A stretch of 19,591 nucleotides of DNA from Lachnospiraceae bacterium. GTDB lineage: Bacteria > Bacillota > Clostridia > Lachnospirales > Lachnospiraceae. Below are positions 1-7,602 of the stretch, piece by piece. The translations under genes and the position numbers were made by a program. The notes beneath the pieces were generated by a model that did no database searches, had not been told where the DNA came from, and was given only the letters and a program-made list of their open reading frames with translations. The stretch is from positions 1,311 through 20,901 of the forward strand of contig DNJW01000378.1 in assembly GCA_003488965.1 (NCBI GenBank), in the 5' to 3' direction. Numbering within the stretch: position 1 is the first letter of the stretch; each line of letters starts with the position of its first letter.

Positions 1-364
1 ATGGTTTTCCCCCATACTGGTACCATGGGATAAACTCTGCATCAGCAAAAATATTTTTCAGGAGTTCTTCTTCTGCTAAAACTGTCCCCGAAAACATGTA
101 AGTCTGCAATGTCCTCTTTAAAATCCCCAGACGGATATCATCATCATATTCTGAAGAATAATAAGGGGCGCGGAGTGACGCTGCAAGAAAATCAAAATAT
201 CGCGGCTCTACCTTATCCAGGTCTGACCAGACAGAAATTTTCCGTACCATTGCAAGCAGTTTTTTCATCTGCCTGTCCACCACATAACCCATTGCTTTGT
301 TTTCTGCCGTCTGAAAATTAGGCGGGAAAGATAAATAAGTAACTCCCTGTTCCCCAAGTTTCAT
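1..364 (-). CDS. Phage tail protein I (gpI-like baseplate protein), 3' part cut off by window edge
   Basis: A 121-codon open frame runs from ATG at 364 off the left edge, so the C-terminus is missing. The start MKLGEQGVTYLSFPP has GGAGG eight bases upstream and lies directly after the TAG stop of the gpJ-like gene. The readable part contains VWSDLDKVEPRYFDFLAAS, then a region around YMFSGTV and WYQYGGKP. This resembles the P2 gpI family, in which a Tyr/Lys-Gly-Thr segment is followed some 25-30 residues later by an aromatic-Tyr-Gly-Gly-Pro motif. gpI is a baseplate wedge component that acts with gpJ and gpW and often precedes the tail-fibre genes. Order W-J-I is the same as in P2. The family call rests on these motifs and on synteny. 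Confidence 0.8.
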   Translation of the reverse strand, partial: MKLGEQGVTYLSFPPNFQTAENKAMGYVVDRQMKKLLAMVRKISVWSDLDKVEPRYFDFLAASLRAPYYSSEYDDDIRLGILKRTLQTYMFSGTVLAEEELLKNIFADAEFIPWYQYGGKP

Positions 365-1528
365 CTAATCATCCTCCAATCCGCCGTACACAATATTTTT
401 CTCTGTGCATATCGCAATCTGGTTTGCTTCCAGGCTTGTAAACACAGGGGAAGTAACCACTGTCCTTTTTCCGCCTGCCACCCTTGCATATTCCTTAAAT
501 ATATCCGGGTTAATGTCATGCCCAAGGCTCTCATATTGCTTCTGGATATATGCCTCTGCCGCCTCTTCTACAGACTCTTTAACGGATTTCTCTGTGTCCT
601 TGTTTGCAGAACTTATATAATATGCTGCTTCCAGTTTGTACGGGACCACTTCCGGCGGATATACAACAATTTTATCCGTGTCAGGATTTTTCTTTAATCC
701 CAACAGGTAAGCAGACACTCTTTCACAATACGCTTCGTCCGGGACGTTCCCGCCAGAAAGCATTATGTATATTTCAACGGTTGCATTTTCCTTATCTGTC
801 ATTACATTCACCGATATGATATCTTCGCTGTAAAGCTTTGTGTAATAAATATAGGCATCCTCTGTCCCTGCCACAGAATAAGTGGATGGAAACAGGAATA
901 TCTTTTCACGCAGTTCGTCCCCACTGTATTTATTCCCTCCGCCTGACGATTTATCTATGTTCCTGACAGCCGACACGTTCATAACAGGATCGGCCAGTAC
1001 ATTAATCTGGCCGGCTACATACCCATTTCCCATGCTCCCTTTTTCTGTACAGGAAGCAGGCACAGTAACCACAATTTCCCCTGCTGATATGCTGCATGCT
1101 TCATTTGTTGCAAAAAACACATCATCCCCTGCAGTGGCGCGGGTGCCTGCCGGAATTTCCACAGGATAGCCAAGCGGCTCATTCAGTCCAAATTCCAGAG
1201 TACAGGCAGCTGCCCTCAAATTGTTGTCTGTAAATCCAAGGTTCCCTCCCCAGTTCCTTAAAACGTCATCTTCCATATAACGGATAAAATTCTGCTTAAA
1301 AAGATAAGAGGCAAACTCATAAACCTGATAAATCTGTCCTGCTATTACATTCATTTCCAGCCGCCTGGGATGTGCTGGATATAAAATAATTTCTTCCCCG
1401 GTAAACATTTGGTATGCTTCCTGGTAATCTGCAATCATTTCTTCCTGTATCCCCTCAAGAGTAATGCCTTCATCCTCTAACATATCAATATCCGGCAGTG
1501 CTTCCAAATCTTCTATGCTATTCGCCAT
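365..1528 (-). CDS. Baseplate assembly protein J-like (gpJ)
   Basis: 387 residues from the ATG at 1528 (MANSIEDLEALPDIDM). A TTG two codons upstream is possible but is less well placed. The N-terminal region has the helical lead-in typical of gpJ. The middle (about residues 90-180) holds NWGGNLGF, then a beta-rich stretch with EIPAGTRATAGDDVFFAT and GSMGNGYVAGQIN, characteristic of the baseplate J / Mu gp47 family. The C-terminal part continues through YPPEVVPYKLEA to a helical segment. gpJ forms the wedge ring of the contractile baseplate and triggers sheath contraction. The start overlaps the end of the gpW/gp25-like gene by 11 nt, which suggests translational coupling. Length and neighbours fit an intact family member. 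Confidence 0.93.
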   Translation of the reverse strand: MANSIEDLEALPDIDMLEDEGITLEGIQEEMIADYQEAYQMFTGEEIILYPAHPRRLEMNVIAGQIYQVYEFASYLFKQNFIRYMEDDVLRNWGGNLGFTDNNLRAAACTLEFGLNEPLGYPVEIPAGTRATAGDDVFFATNEACSISAGEIVVTVPASCTEKGSMGNGYVAGQINVLADPVMNVSAVRNIDKSSGGGNKYSGDELREKIFLFPSTYSVAGTEDAYIYYTKLYSEDIISVNVMTDKENATVEIYIMLSGGNVPDEAYCERVSAYLLGLKKNPDTDKIVVYPPEVVPYKLEAAYYISSANKDTEKSVKESVEEAAEAYIQKQYESLGHDINPDIFKEYARVAGGKRTVVTSPVFTSLEANQIAICTEKNIVYGGLEDD

Positions 1529-1796
1529 CCTCAATCACCACCTTTGGTATTATCTCTCCATCCTGTTCTGCCATTATTATCTCGCTGACAGAAGCTCTTT
1601 CTTCCCACATTTCAATCTGGTCAACTGCCTGGTTAAAATACTCCCCTTCCATTTCCGGCAGCCCTGACCTAAGCACATCGGAGGTAATCCCCATCCCCCT
1701 CATATATGGCATGGAACCATATGGCGTTGATAATATGGCATCTGCGCAGATAATAATATCCAAAGCCTCCTTGCTGTTGCCGTTATACTGTACCAT
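1518..1796 (-). CDS. Baseplate wedge protein, gpW/gp25-like
   Basis: 92 residues if translation starts at ATG 1796 (MVQYNGNSKEAL). An adjacent ATG at 1799 is only one base from GGAGG, so the second ATG is the likelier start. A TTG at 1817 gives seven more residues but has no good RBS. The protein carries a PYGSMPYMRGMG motif followed by an acidic helical region and a short beta end. This is the pattern of P2 gpW / T4 gp25-type proteins, small baseplate wedge subunits that contact the sheath and gpJ. It is short, as expected for the family (about 100 residues), and lies directly before gpJ, as in P2, Mu and most contractile injection systems. Confidence 0.85.
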   Translation of the reverse strand: MVQYNGNSKEALDIIICADAILSTPYGSMPYMRGMGITSDVLRSGLPEMEGEYFNQAVDQIEMWEERASVSEIIMAEQDGEIIPKVVIEDGE

Positions 1797-1818
1797 CATG
1801 CCTCCTTCCGGCGCCAAA

Positions 1819-2517
1819 CTATAGTGGTATCTTAATCTTCCAGCCCGGCATGATTTTATCCGGATTAGATATCACATGAAAGCCTTTCGCCTTTGTTTTG
1901 TTTGCATTATAAATTCTTGTATATTTTACGCCGCTTTTATAATATTTTTTCGCAAGCGCCCACAAAGTATCGCCTTTTTTAACCACATATGCAATGTACC
2001 CCTTCTTATTTTTCTTTTTTGAGGTCCCGGAAGAGCCTTTGCTTCCTGCCTTTGTCTGGGATTTCTTTTTTTTCTTTACAACCTTTTTCTTCTTTGCGCT
2101 GCCTTTTTTATATGGGTATTCTTTAAAAGTAACAGAAGCCATCACGGAAGTAACCTTTCCATTTTTATAAAAAGTCTTCAGGTCATTGGATACTTTTACA
2201 ATAATCCACTTATAGCTTCCTATTCTCCTGCTGCCAATTTTAAGGGGGTACACCTTTCCCCCTAAATTATACTTACGGAGCTGTAAAAGTTTCTTCCACG
2301 GATTAACCCCTAGCTGCGCAAAAAAATAAATGTTCATAGATATTTCATCACAGTTTTTTCCTGTTATTTCCAACAAAGGCTTTTTCTTTTGCCGCTTATG
2401 CTCTTCCACATTTATGGACGTGTCCCACTTCATTCCATCAAAGGACTGCGCCTTTGGCTTCCCTTTTTGTGCTTTTACGTAAAACTCGATATTTCCAAAA
2501 TGGCCGATTTTCCCCAT
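1819..2517 (-). CDS. gpU-like tail protein fused to a C-terminal LysM domain
   Basis: 232 residues from ATG 2517 with GGAGG eight bases upstream. Three parts are visible. Residues 1-135 look like the P2 gpU family: a beta-rich start (GHFGNIEFYV), KPLLEITGKN, then YPLKIGSRRIGSYKWIIVKV and a conserved late strand (ASVTFKEYPY). Residues about 136-173 are a linker dominated by lysine, serine and glycine. Residues 174-232 are a LysM domain (YVVKKGDTLWALAKKYY, then IYNANK and IMPGWKIKIP). gpU binds the gpD hub in P2. LysM-bearing hub proteins such as T4 gp53 and PBSX XkdP occur at the equivalent place in other phages. The LysM may bind peptidoglycan or simply be a structural fold; the sequence cannot decide between them. 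Confidence 0.85.
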   Translation of the reverse strand: MGKIGHFGNIEFYVKAQKGKPKAQSFDGMKWDTSINVEEHKRQKKKPLLEITGKNCDEISMNIYFFAQLGVNPWKKLLQLRKYNLGGKVYPLKIGSRRIGSYKWIIVKVSNDLKTFYKNGKVTSVMASVTFKEYPYKKGSAKKKKVVKKKKKSQTKAGSKGSSGTSKKKNKKGYIAYVVKKGDTLWALAKKYYKSGVKYTRIYNANKTKAKGFHVISNPDKIMPGWKIKIPL

Positions 2518-2520
2518 CCC

Positions 2521-2874
2521 TTATTCCTCCTGAATTAGTTTTATCTTAGGCGCGCATATTTCCAGAATCTTTGAATCCCCATCATACTTCATATACGCTT
2601 CTTTTGAAAAACGTTTAAAATAGACATTCTTCCCGGAACTTTCCGGCAGGTTCCCCGAATTAAAAACAGGGCCGAGAATAAACCCCTGGCTCCTGTTTTT
2701 GTGTCTTTGGAATATAACCACCACTATTTCATTTATTTCCGGCATTTGATACTCTGCTGAAAAAAATGGCAGTTCCGTCTTTATTTCATCATCAGCATCC
2801 GGAAATACAACATCTGCACATCCATTTTTATAATCAACAGATGAAATCCGTCCAAGCATGACCTGGTTTTTCAT
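2521..2874 (-). CDS. Short gpV-like baseplate assembly/spike-base protein (OB-fold)
   Basis: 117 residues from ATG 2874 (MKNQVMLGRISSVDY), chosen because GGAGG lies six bases upstream; 14 further codons upstream overlap the gpD-like gene and have no RBS. It begins with an OB-fold pattern: GRISSVDYKNGCADVVF, then ELPFFS, a strand around EIVVVIFQR, and GFILGPVFNSGNLP. This is the signature of gpV/gp45/gp5 N-terminal domains, which sit under the tube on the gpD hub. P2 gpV is about 210 residues and ends in a long beta-helical spike. Here only a short beta-like tail follows the OB domain (EICAPKIKL), so the spike is either very short or supplied by another gene. The coding frame is intact. Confidence 0.8.
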   Translation of the reverse strand: MKNQVMLGRISSVDYKNGCADVVFPDADDEIKTELPFFSAEYQMPEINEIVVVIFQRHKNRSQGFILGPVFNSGNLPESSGKNVYFKRFSKEAYMKYDGDSKILEICAPKIKLIQEE

Positions 2875-2885
2875 ATCCCGCCTCC

Positions 2886-3878
2886 TTATTTGATATTCGT
2901 TACGCACCTGTGGCACTGTATCGTTGTCCTGTATGCGCCGCTTTTGCTGTGCACTGCCTTATCAATAAAATATCTTCCATTAAACTTTCCAAAGCCAGTC
3001 AGTTCAAACACTTTACATGCCTGATATTTTGGGTCGCCCATCACCTTGAATGTAGCTGTAATTGACTGGCGCAGATTTTCAGCCAGCTTTGCTTTTGCAA
3101 TCCTTTCTGCATCTGCATGGGAATCCGCCGATGTCGATATAAAAAGGATACGCTTCCCTTTCTTTCCCGGTACCACATAACGGTATGTGATTTTCTTCCC
3201 ATCCTTGTTTTCATATTGTAGCCTCACGCCGTCATAAACCTGGGAAACCCTCCTGGAAAAACGGTATGCATCGGATTCCCCTAAATCACTGATATCCAGT
3301 GCGAAGCTTTTCTTTCTCTTTTCATATACTGTCTGGTCATAAACAACAAGTTTCCCATTATAAACTTTCATGCCCAGATCATAGTCACCGCAAAGGGAAA
3401 AAGCAAAATCCATATCTGTCTTCCCATCCTGTGAAATCTCGCTTATTTTATGGTTATCCGCAGAAAAAACTAATTTAATATCCGCACGGCTGGCAATCTC
3501 TGATAGAATAGAGCGTATGGATGTTTTCTTGTATGTTTTATTCCGCATAGTGACATTAAAAGATGTATGGATCGGAATGCTAATCCCCTGGATATCTACT
3601 GTATTCGGAAAACCGGAAGCGTCCAATGTGTCTACTGCAAATTTGCCGCAATATACGGTCCGGTTATCTGACTGATACCTCCAATGGGATACGCTAATAT
3701 TCATTTTAATAAAATCCATACTCTGCGGAAACCATCCCCCTTTTATCCATTTCAAACTCTTATTATTTAAGCTTAACGAAATCGTATCTGCCTCACCAGA
3801 AGCGCAGTCTGTCCAGGTAAATCCTGCCATGTCATCCGTTATAACCTCTGTAGCATTTTTCTCATTATATTTGAGCAC
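2886..3878 (-). CDS. Baseplate hub protein, gpD-like (late control D family)
   Basis: About 330 residues. The frame stays open 89 codons further upstream, but that part is only the shadow of the gpX-like gene. The likely start is GTG 3878 (read M-LKYNEKNATEV), ten bases after AGGAG; ATT at 3881-3879 is better spaced but a rare start. There is no ATG near the gpX stop at 3895. Features include FTWTDCASGEADTISLSL near the N-terminus, a hydrophobic PQSMDFIKMNISV stretch, YCGKFAVDTLDASGFP, RYVVPGKKGKR, and an ending with GRYFIDKAVHSKSGAY that matches the family's C-terminal barrel. gpD trimers form the hub between tube and spike; the P2 member is about 390 residues. Neighbours X and V agree with this. 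Confidence 0.87.
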   Translation of the reverse strand: MLKYNEKNATEVITDDMAGFTWTDCASGEADTISLSLNNKSLKWIKGGWFPQSMDFIKMNISVSHWRYQSDNRTVYCGKFAVDTLDASGFPNTVDIQGISIPIHTSFNVTMRNKTYKKTSIRSILSEIASRADIKLVFSADNHKISEISQDGKTDMDFAFSLCGDYDLGMKVYNGKLVVYDQTVYEKRKKSFALDISDLGESDAYRFSRRVSQVYDGVRLQYENKDGKKITYRYVVPGKKGKRILFISTSADSHADAERIAKAKLAENLRQSITATFKVMGDPKYQACKVFELTGFGKFNGRYFIDKAVHSKSGAYRTTIQCHRCVTNIK

Positions 3879-3894
3879 AATTTTACTTCTCCTG

Positions 3895-4176
3895 CTATTC
3901 GTATTCCTCACCATCCTCCTCTTCGTCCCCTGAATCATCAAAGAAATCTTCTTCCAGGTTCTCGCTGTCCCGCCATTCTGGGATATTTTCATCCTCCTCA
4001 GCTTCCGCCGTAACCTCTGGGCAATAAATTCCACACCCATCATCAAACAGATATACATCCAGATATTTCGGGTTAGCTTGGTACAAAACAGAGACATATG
4101 CCTCATCCCCATATACCAGCCACGCAATATAATCCCACATGTCACCCTGTTTTGTTGTATAGGAACATCCTCCCAT
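3895..4176 (-). CDS. Tail protein X-like (LysM-type) with an acidic C-terminal tail
   Basis: 93 residues from ATG 4176, with GGAGG six bases upstream and 15 bases after the tape measure stop. Residues 1-53 match the P2 gpX family: YTTKQGDMWDYIAWLVYG, then LYQANPKYLD and GIYCPEV, a LysM-like fold. gpX is needed for tail assembly in P2 and sits in the baseplate hub region. Family members are usually about 65-75 residues. This one continues for about 40 residues that are mostly Asp and Glu (GDEEEDGEEYE at the end), almost surely disordered. The extension is in frame, with the expected stop before the hub gene. The family call is secure; the role of the acidic tail is unknown. Confidence 0.85.
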   Translation of the reverse strand: MGGCSYTTKQGDMWDYIAWLVYGDEAYVSVLYQANPKYLDVYLFDDGCGIYCPEVTAEAEEDENIPEWRDSENLEEDFFDDSGDEEEDGEEYE

Positions 4177-4191
4177 ATAACACCTCCACTA

Positions 4192-7100
4192 TCAGCTAAA
4201 CGATACTCTTCCCTTGGAGAAAAGATAATTTTCCATCATTTCAGCAAACTCAGCCTGGCTCAGCTTAATGACTTTAGTAAGTGTCTGCTCGTCCGCATTT
4301 CCTTCCACCTTAATTACAGGCGCATAATTAATCTTTACATCTGATGTGCCAGCAGAACTTCCTGCAGAATCCGATGTAGCATTTAACAGGTTCTGGTACA
4401 TTTCCTTATCCCTCCCAGGAGATGCAGGAACACCGGACACAGCGCTGTACAATGCCTTATCCTTTTCTGCCCCCATGCCTAAAATCTGCCCAGCCTGCTG
4501 CCACAGAAGTTTTGCCCGTGCAGAGCCATCCAGTGGGATAGCCGCCTCCGGCCCCTCTTCCGCAAAGGTTGTAAGGATTGGGCTGTAGTAAATTCCTCCT
4601 TCGGCATTGCTTTTCACCTTATTGATAAGGTCGGGCAGGGATGGCAGGCCGCCTTTTTTACCTGTCTTGCCGGGGTTCTTTTCGGCAGCATATCCTGCTG
4701 GCAGGCCGCCTTTTTTATTTGCCGTGCCGGAACTCTTTCCTGATGCACTTACGATGGCCGGTACACTATCTGCTGCCATATCCATGGTAACGGTAAAGCA
4801 CCCTGTCTGCTGGAAGGTGCTTTTTGCAAGGTTAATCAGGTTATTCGCCCCTTGCACGACTTTGTAACTGTTGGCGTTCATGCCTTCCTCTATTTTTTCC
4901 GGAACATTACCGCCAACATCACTGCCTGCAGTAAATACTGCAGACAGCTCAGGGCTGTTTCCAATTACATTTCCAAGCACACTGTATGCATCATCCGCGG
5001 AACCGGTAAGAGCTGATATGCTTTGCGCACTGGTAATGCCATCTGTAAATCCTTCCCAAACCTTAATTCCGTTACCTTCCATCTGCCCGGCTAATTCTTC
5101 CATGTCGAATTGGATGTCTTTCAACCCCCACTCATACACCTCTTTTATCCGGTCAACAACTGAACCGTCAATCCCCGCTTTGCTAAGTGCTTCACTGATG
5201 GATCCGTCAGCCACGGTACCAAGGTCCGTCAGGGAAACCCCATCCTTAATCCGCCTCTCAAGACCCTCCTGCAAATTAATCTGATAATCGTCAAGTGCAG
5301 CGCTGACCTCCGGATATGTCCGCTTAATCGTATCCAGGATATAATCTGAGCCGCTTTTCAAAGCTTTTGCCTGAGTATCATAATACCCTTGCTTAAGCTG
5401 TTTTACTCCTTCATTGTATTCTTTCTTTGATATATCCCCTGTTTTAAGCCTCGTATTCAAGGTTCCTATTGATGACTCGAACGCATCACCTGCCCCTTCT
5501 ATTGCCTGCTTTTCACGTTCCTGGATATCCTTGGAAAGCTGTTTGAAATCACTTGCTGTAAGGTCTTTTCCAGAATATTTTAAATCAATTGCCTGAAGCT
5601 TTGCTTCATTTTCTGCTTCTGTAATGGCATTGGTAATATCAGCCGTTTTCTGTAGCAGCGTCTGTATTGATTCATCTGTGTCAATATCTACTCCATTTTT
5701 AACAGCTTTCTCAATTTTCTTTTTCAGTTTCTTTTGCAAACGCCCTAATTTCGCATCCAGTTCACTGTAAAAAGCATTATTTTCTTCCCCGATTGTGGAA
5801 CCTTTGCCAAGCAGTAAATCCGTTGCAACAGAAACAGTATACCCATGATTATCAAGTGTTTCCTGTGCATATTTCACATAGTCTTCTGCCGCTGACAGAT
5901 ATGTTTCTTTGTCATCCTTGTCAATATTAAACCCAGCATGAAGTTTCCAGCTGATTTTGTTTACGGCCGATAGGCTTTCTTTCATGTTCCCAATAGATTT
6001 CTCGGTATCTCCCATTGATTCTAACATCACAGAAATTTTTGTAAGGGTTTTTTTGCCAACAATCTCCTGGGCGATTTCATCCAAATCCTCCAACGACAAA
6101 GCAATATCCCCAAAATCTTCTTTTAACCCTGCTTTAATCATTCTCTCATGCGATTTGGCTGCATATGTGCCAATCCCTGCAATAACCGATACCGCTATAG
6201 GTACTGCTGTGTTAAGAATTCCAGCCGGTGAGGCAAGGGAAGAAAGCGAGGAAGCTATCTTGGCAATCCCACTGGCGGCTTTAGAAACCGTTATTGCTGT
6301 GCCAATTCCCATAATGCCAGCTTCAATCTTATCAAAATTGTCGACTGCAAATTTACCAATGTCTCCCATCACATCAACTACTGATAAAGCTCCCTCCCTT
6401 AATTCCTCAAATGCCAAATGGATTTCCACCTCATTATCACTGGCAAAACCACTAATGCTTTCCGAAACAAAATTAAATGCACTGCCTATATCATCTAAAA
6501 CCCCTGACAGCTCACCGTCAAATGCATCCGCAAAGCTAATTTTGGCATCATCTATTGCAGATAACATGGTTTCTTTATGCCCGGCCAATGTATCTGTCAT
6601 TTTATCATACATATCATCCAGGGAACCTTCAGAATCTTTTAACTTGCCCTCCAAATCATCCCACGCGCTTTCTGCGCCGTTTGCGCCTTCTTTCACCCCG
6701 TCCAGAAGGTATTTCATTTTACTGTAATAATTTGTCCCGGCGATGTATTTCAGGGCTTTTGCCTGTTCTTCCGTATTTAAGCCGCCGATTCCTTTATTGA
6801 TACGTTTTAATGCCTCTTCCAGCCCGACAAACTCACCCTTTGCATCAAATATGGATATCCCTAAATCCTCCATCTGTTCAATCGCATTTTTGTTGCTGGC
6901 AATCCTGGTAAGGATTGCATTCAGGGTGCGCCCGCCTTCCTCTGCCTTTGTGCCGTTATTTGCCAGTATCCCTAAAGCTGTGCCTGTGTCCTTTGCATTA
7001 ATGTTTAAGCTTCTTGCCGCACCGCCTGTCTTGATGAACGCCTGCATCAGCTGTTCCGAAGTAGTATTTGCCGAGTTATTGGCTTTTGTTACCAGGTCAA

Positions 7101-7602
7101 GATATTCTGGCAGCTCATCCACGCCAAGTTTTAATGCGCTCATGGAATCGGTTACTAAATCACTTGTCTGTGCCAAATCAAGGTTAGTTGCGGCTGAAAG
7201 TTTCAGCACTGGCATTAATCCCTGTGTAGACTCATTGACATCCCATCCGGCAAGCGCCATATAGCCAAGCGCACTTGCACTTTCCTCCGCTGTCTTAATT
7301 GTTGCCTTCCCTGCTTCACGGGATGCTTTTTCCAGTTTTGCATATTCTGTTTCTGTAGCCCCTGCGATTGCCGCAGAGCCCGCCAGTTCCTGTTCAAACC
7401 CTGCGTATACATCAACCGCATCTTTTATAGTCCCTGTCAGGTTAACAGCCGCAAAGGCACCCGTAATCAATGCGGCTGTCTTTTTTGCCGTGGAAGATAA
7501 AGAGGAAATGCCCTGTTTTACATTATTAATATTGCTCTGGTAACTTGAAGAAGCCTTTGCACCCAAAAGAATCTCAAGCATGTACTGTTTTTTTGATGCC
7601 AT
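4192..7602 (-). CDS. Tail tape measure protein (TP901 family)
   Basis: 1136 residues. The TP901-type core spans about residues 75-330 (ALGYMALAGWDVNES, TKANNSANTTSEQLMQAFI, GILANNGTKAEEGGRTLNA). Residues about 426-482 are hydrophobic and glycine/alanine-rich and may be the membrane-active part. The rest is mainly coiled-coil. Near the C-terminus FAEEGPEAAIPLDG matches the motif common in tape measure proteins. The protein sets tail length and is ejected ahead of the DNA. At roughly 1.5 angstroms per residue, the usual rule, the tail would be about 170 nm. The ATG at 7602 shares one base with the TAA of the frameshifted chaperone product, and the only SD-like AAGGA is 13 bases away, so start may depend on coupling. 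A KKGGLP repeat lies near residues 963-987. Confidence 0.96.
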   Translation of the reverse strand: MASKKQYMLEILLGAKASSSYQSNINNVKQGISSLSSTAKKTAALITGAFAAVNLTGTIKDAVDVYAGFEQELAGSAAIAGATETEYAKLEKASREAGKATIKTAEESASALGYMALAGWDVNESTQGLMPVLKLSAATNLDLAQTSDLVTDSMSALKLGVDELPEYLDLVTKANNSANTTSEQLMQAFIKTGGAARSLNINAKDTGTALGILANNGTKAEEGGRTLNAILTRIASNKNAIEQMEDLGISIFDAKGEFVGLEEALKRINKGIGGLNTEEQAKALKYIAGTNYYSKMKYLLDGVKEGANGAESAWDDLEGKLKDSEGSLDDMYDKMTDTLAGHKETMLSAIDDAKISFADAFDGELSGVLDDIGSAFNFVSESISGFASDNEVEIHLAFEELREGALSVVDVMGDIGKFAVDNFDKIEAGIMGIGTAITVSKAASGIAKIASSLSSLASPAGILNTAVPIAVSVIAGIGTYAAKSHERMIKAGLKEDFGDIALSLEDLDEIAQEIVGKKTLTKISVMLESMGDTEKSIGNMKESLSAVNKISWKLHAGFNIDKDDKETYLSAAEDYVKYAQETLDNHGYTVSVATDLLLGKGSTIGEENNAFYSELDAKLGRLQKKLKKKIEKAVKNGVDIDTDESIQTLLQKTADITNAITEAENEAKLQAIDLKYSGKDLTASDFKQLSKDIQEREKQAIEGAGDAFESSIGTLNTRLKTGDISKKEYNEGVKQLKQGYYDTQAKALKSGSDYILDTIKRTYPEVSAALDDYQINLQEGLERRIKDGVSLTDLGTVADGSISEALSKAGIDGSVVDRIKEVYEWGLKDIQFDMEELAGQMEGNGIKVWEGFTDGITSAQSISALTGSADDAYSVLGNVIGNSPELSAVFTAGSDVGGNVPEKIEEGMNANSYKVVQGANNLINLAKSTFQQTGCFTVTMDMAADSVPAIVSASGKSSGTANKKGGLPAGYAAEKNPGKTGKKGGLPSLPDLINKVKSNAEGGIYYSPILTTFAEEGPEAAIPLDGSARAKLLWQQAGQILGMGAEKDKALYSAVSGVPASPGRDKEMYQNLLNATSDSAGSSAGTSDVKINYAPVIKVEGNADEQTLTKVIKLSQAEFAEMMENYLFSKGRVSFS
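4643..4717. repeat. 18-bp direct repeat pair within the tape measure gene
   Basis: The 18-base string GGCAGGCCGCCTTTTTTA (plus strand) occurs exactly at 4643-4660 and again at 4700-4717. It encodes KKGGLP twice, each in a Gly/Lys/Pro-rich linker. The repeat is in frame (57 bp period), so loss or gain of one unit would not break the gene. It probably reflects a local tandem duplication in a flexible linker. Confidence 0.8.

Noticed and set aside
109..321. Short plus-strand ORF at the left edge
   Set aside because: The minus strand of the same region encodes a gpI-like protein with a good RBS and family motifs, so the plus-strand frame is a shadow.
3879..4145. N-terminal 89-codon extension of the hub protein frame
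   Set aside because: It lies wholly over the gpX-like gene, has low-complexity basic composition, and the hub family similarity begins only after the gpX stop.
5957..6727. Plus-strand ORF of 256 codons opposite the tape measure gene
   Set aside because: It is antisense to a clearly conserved coding region, is rich in Ser, Ile and Pro as complement frames are, and has no RBS or domain pattern.
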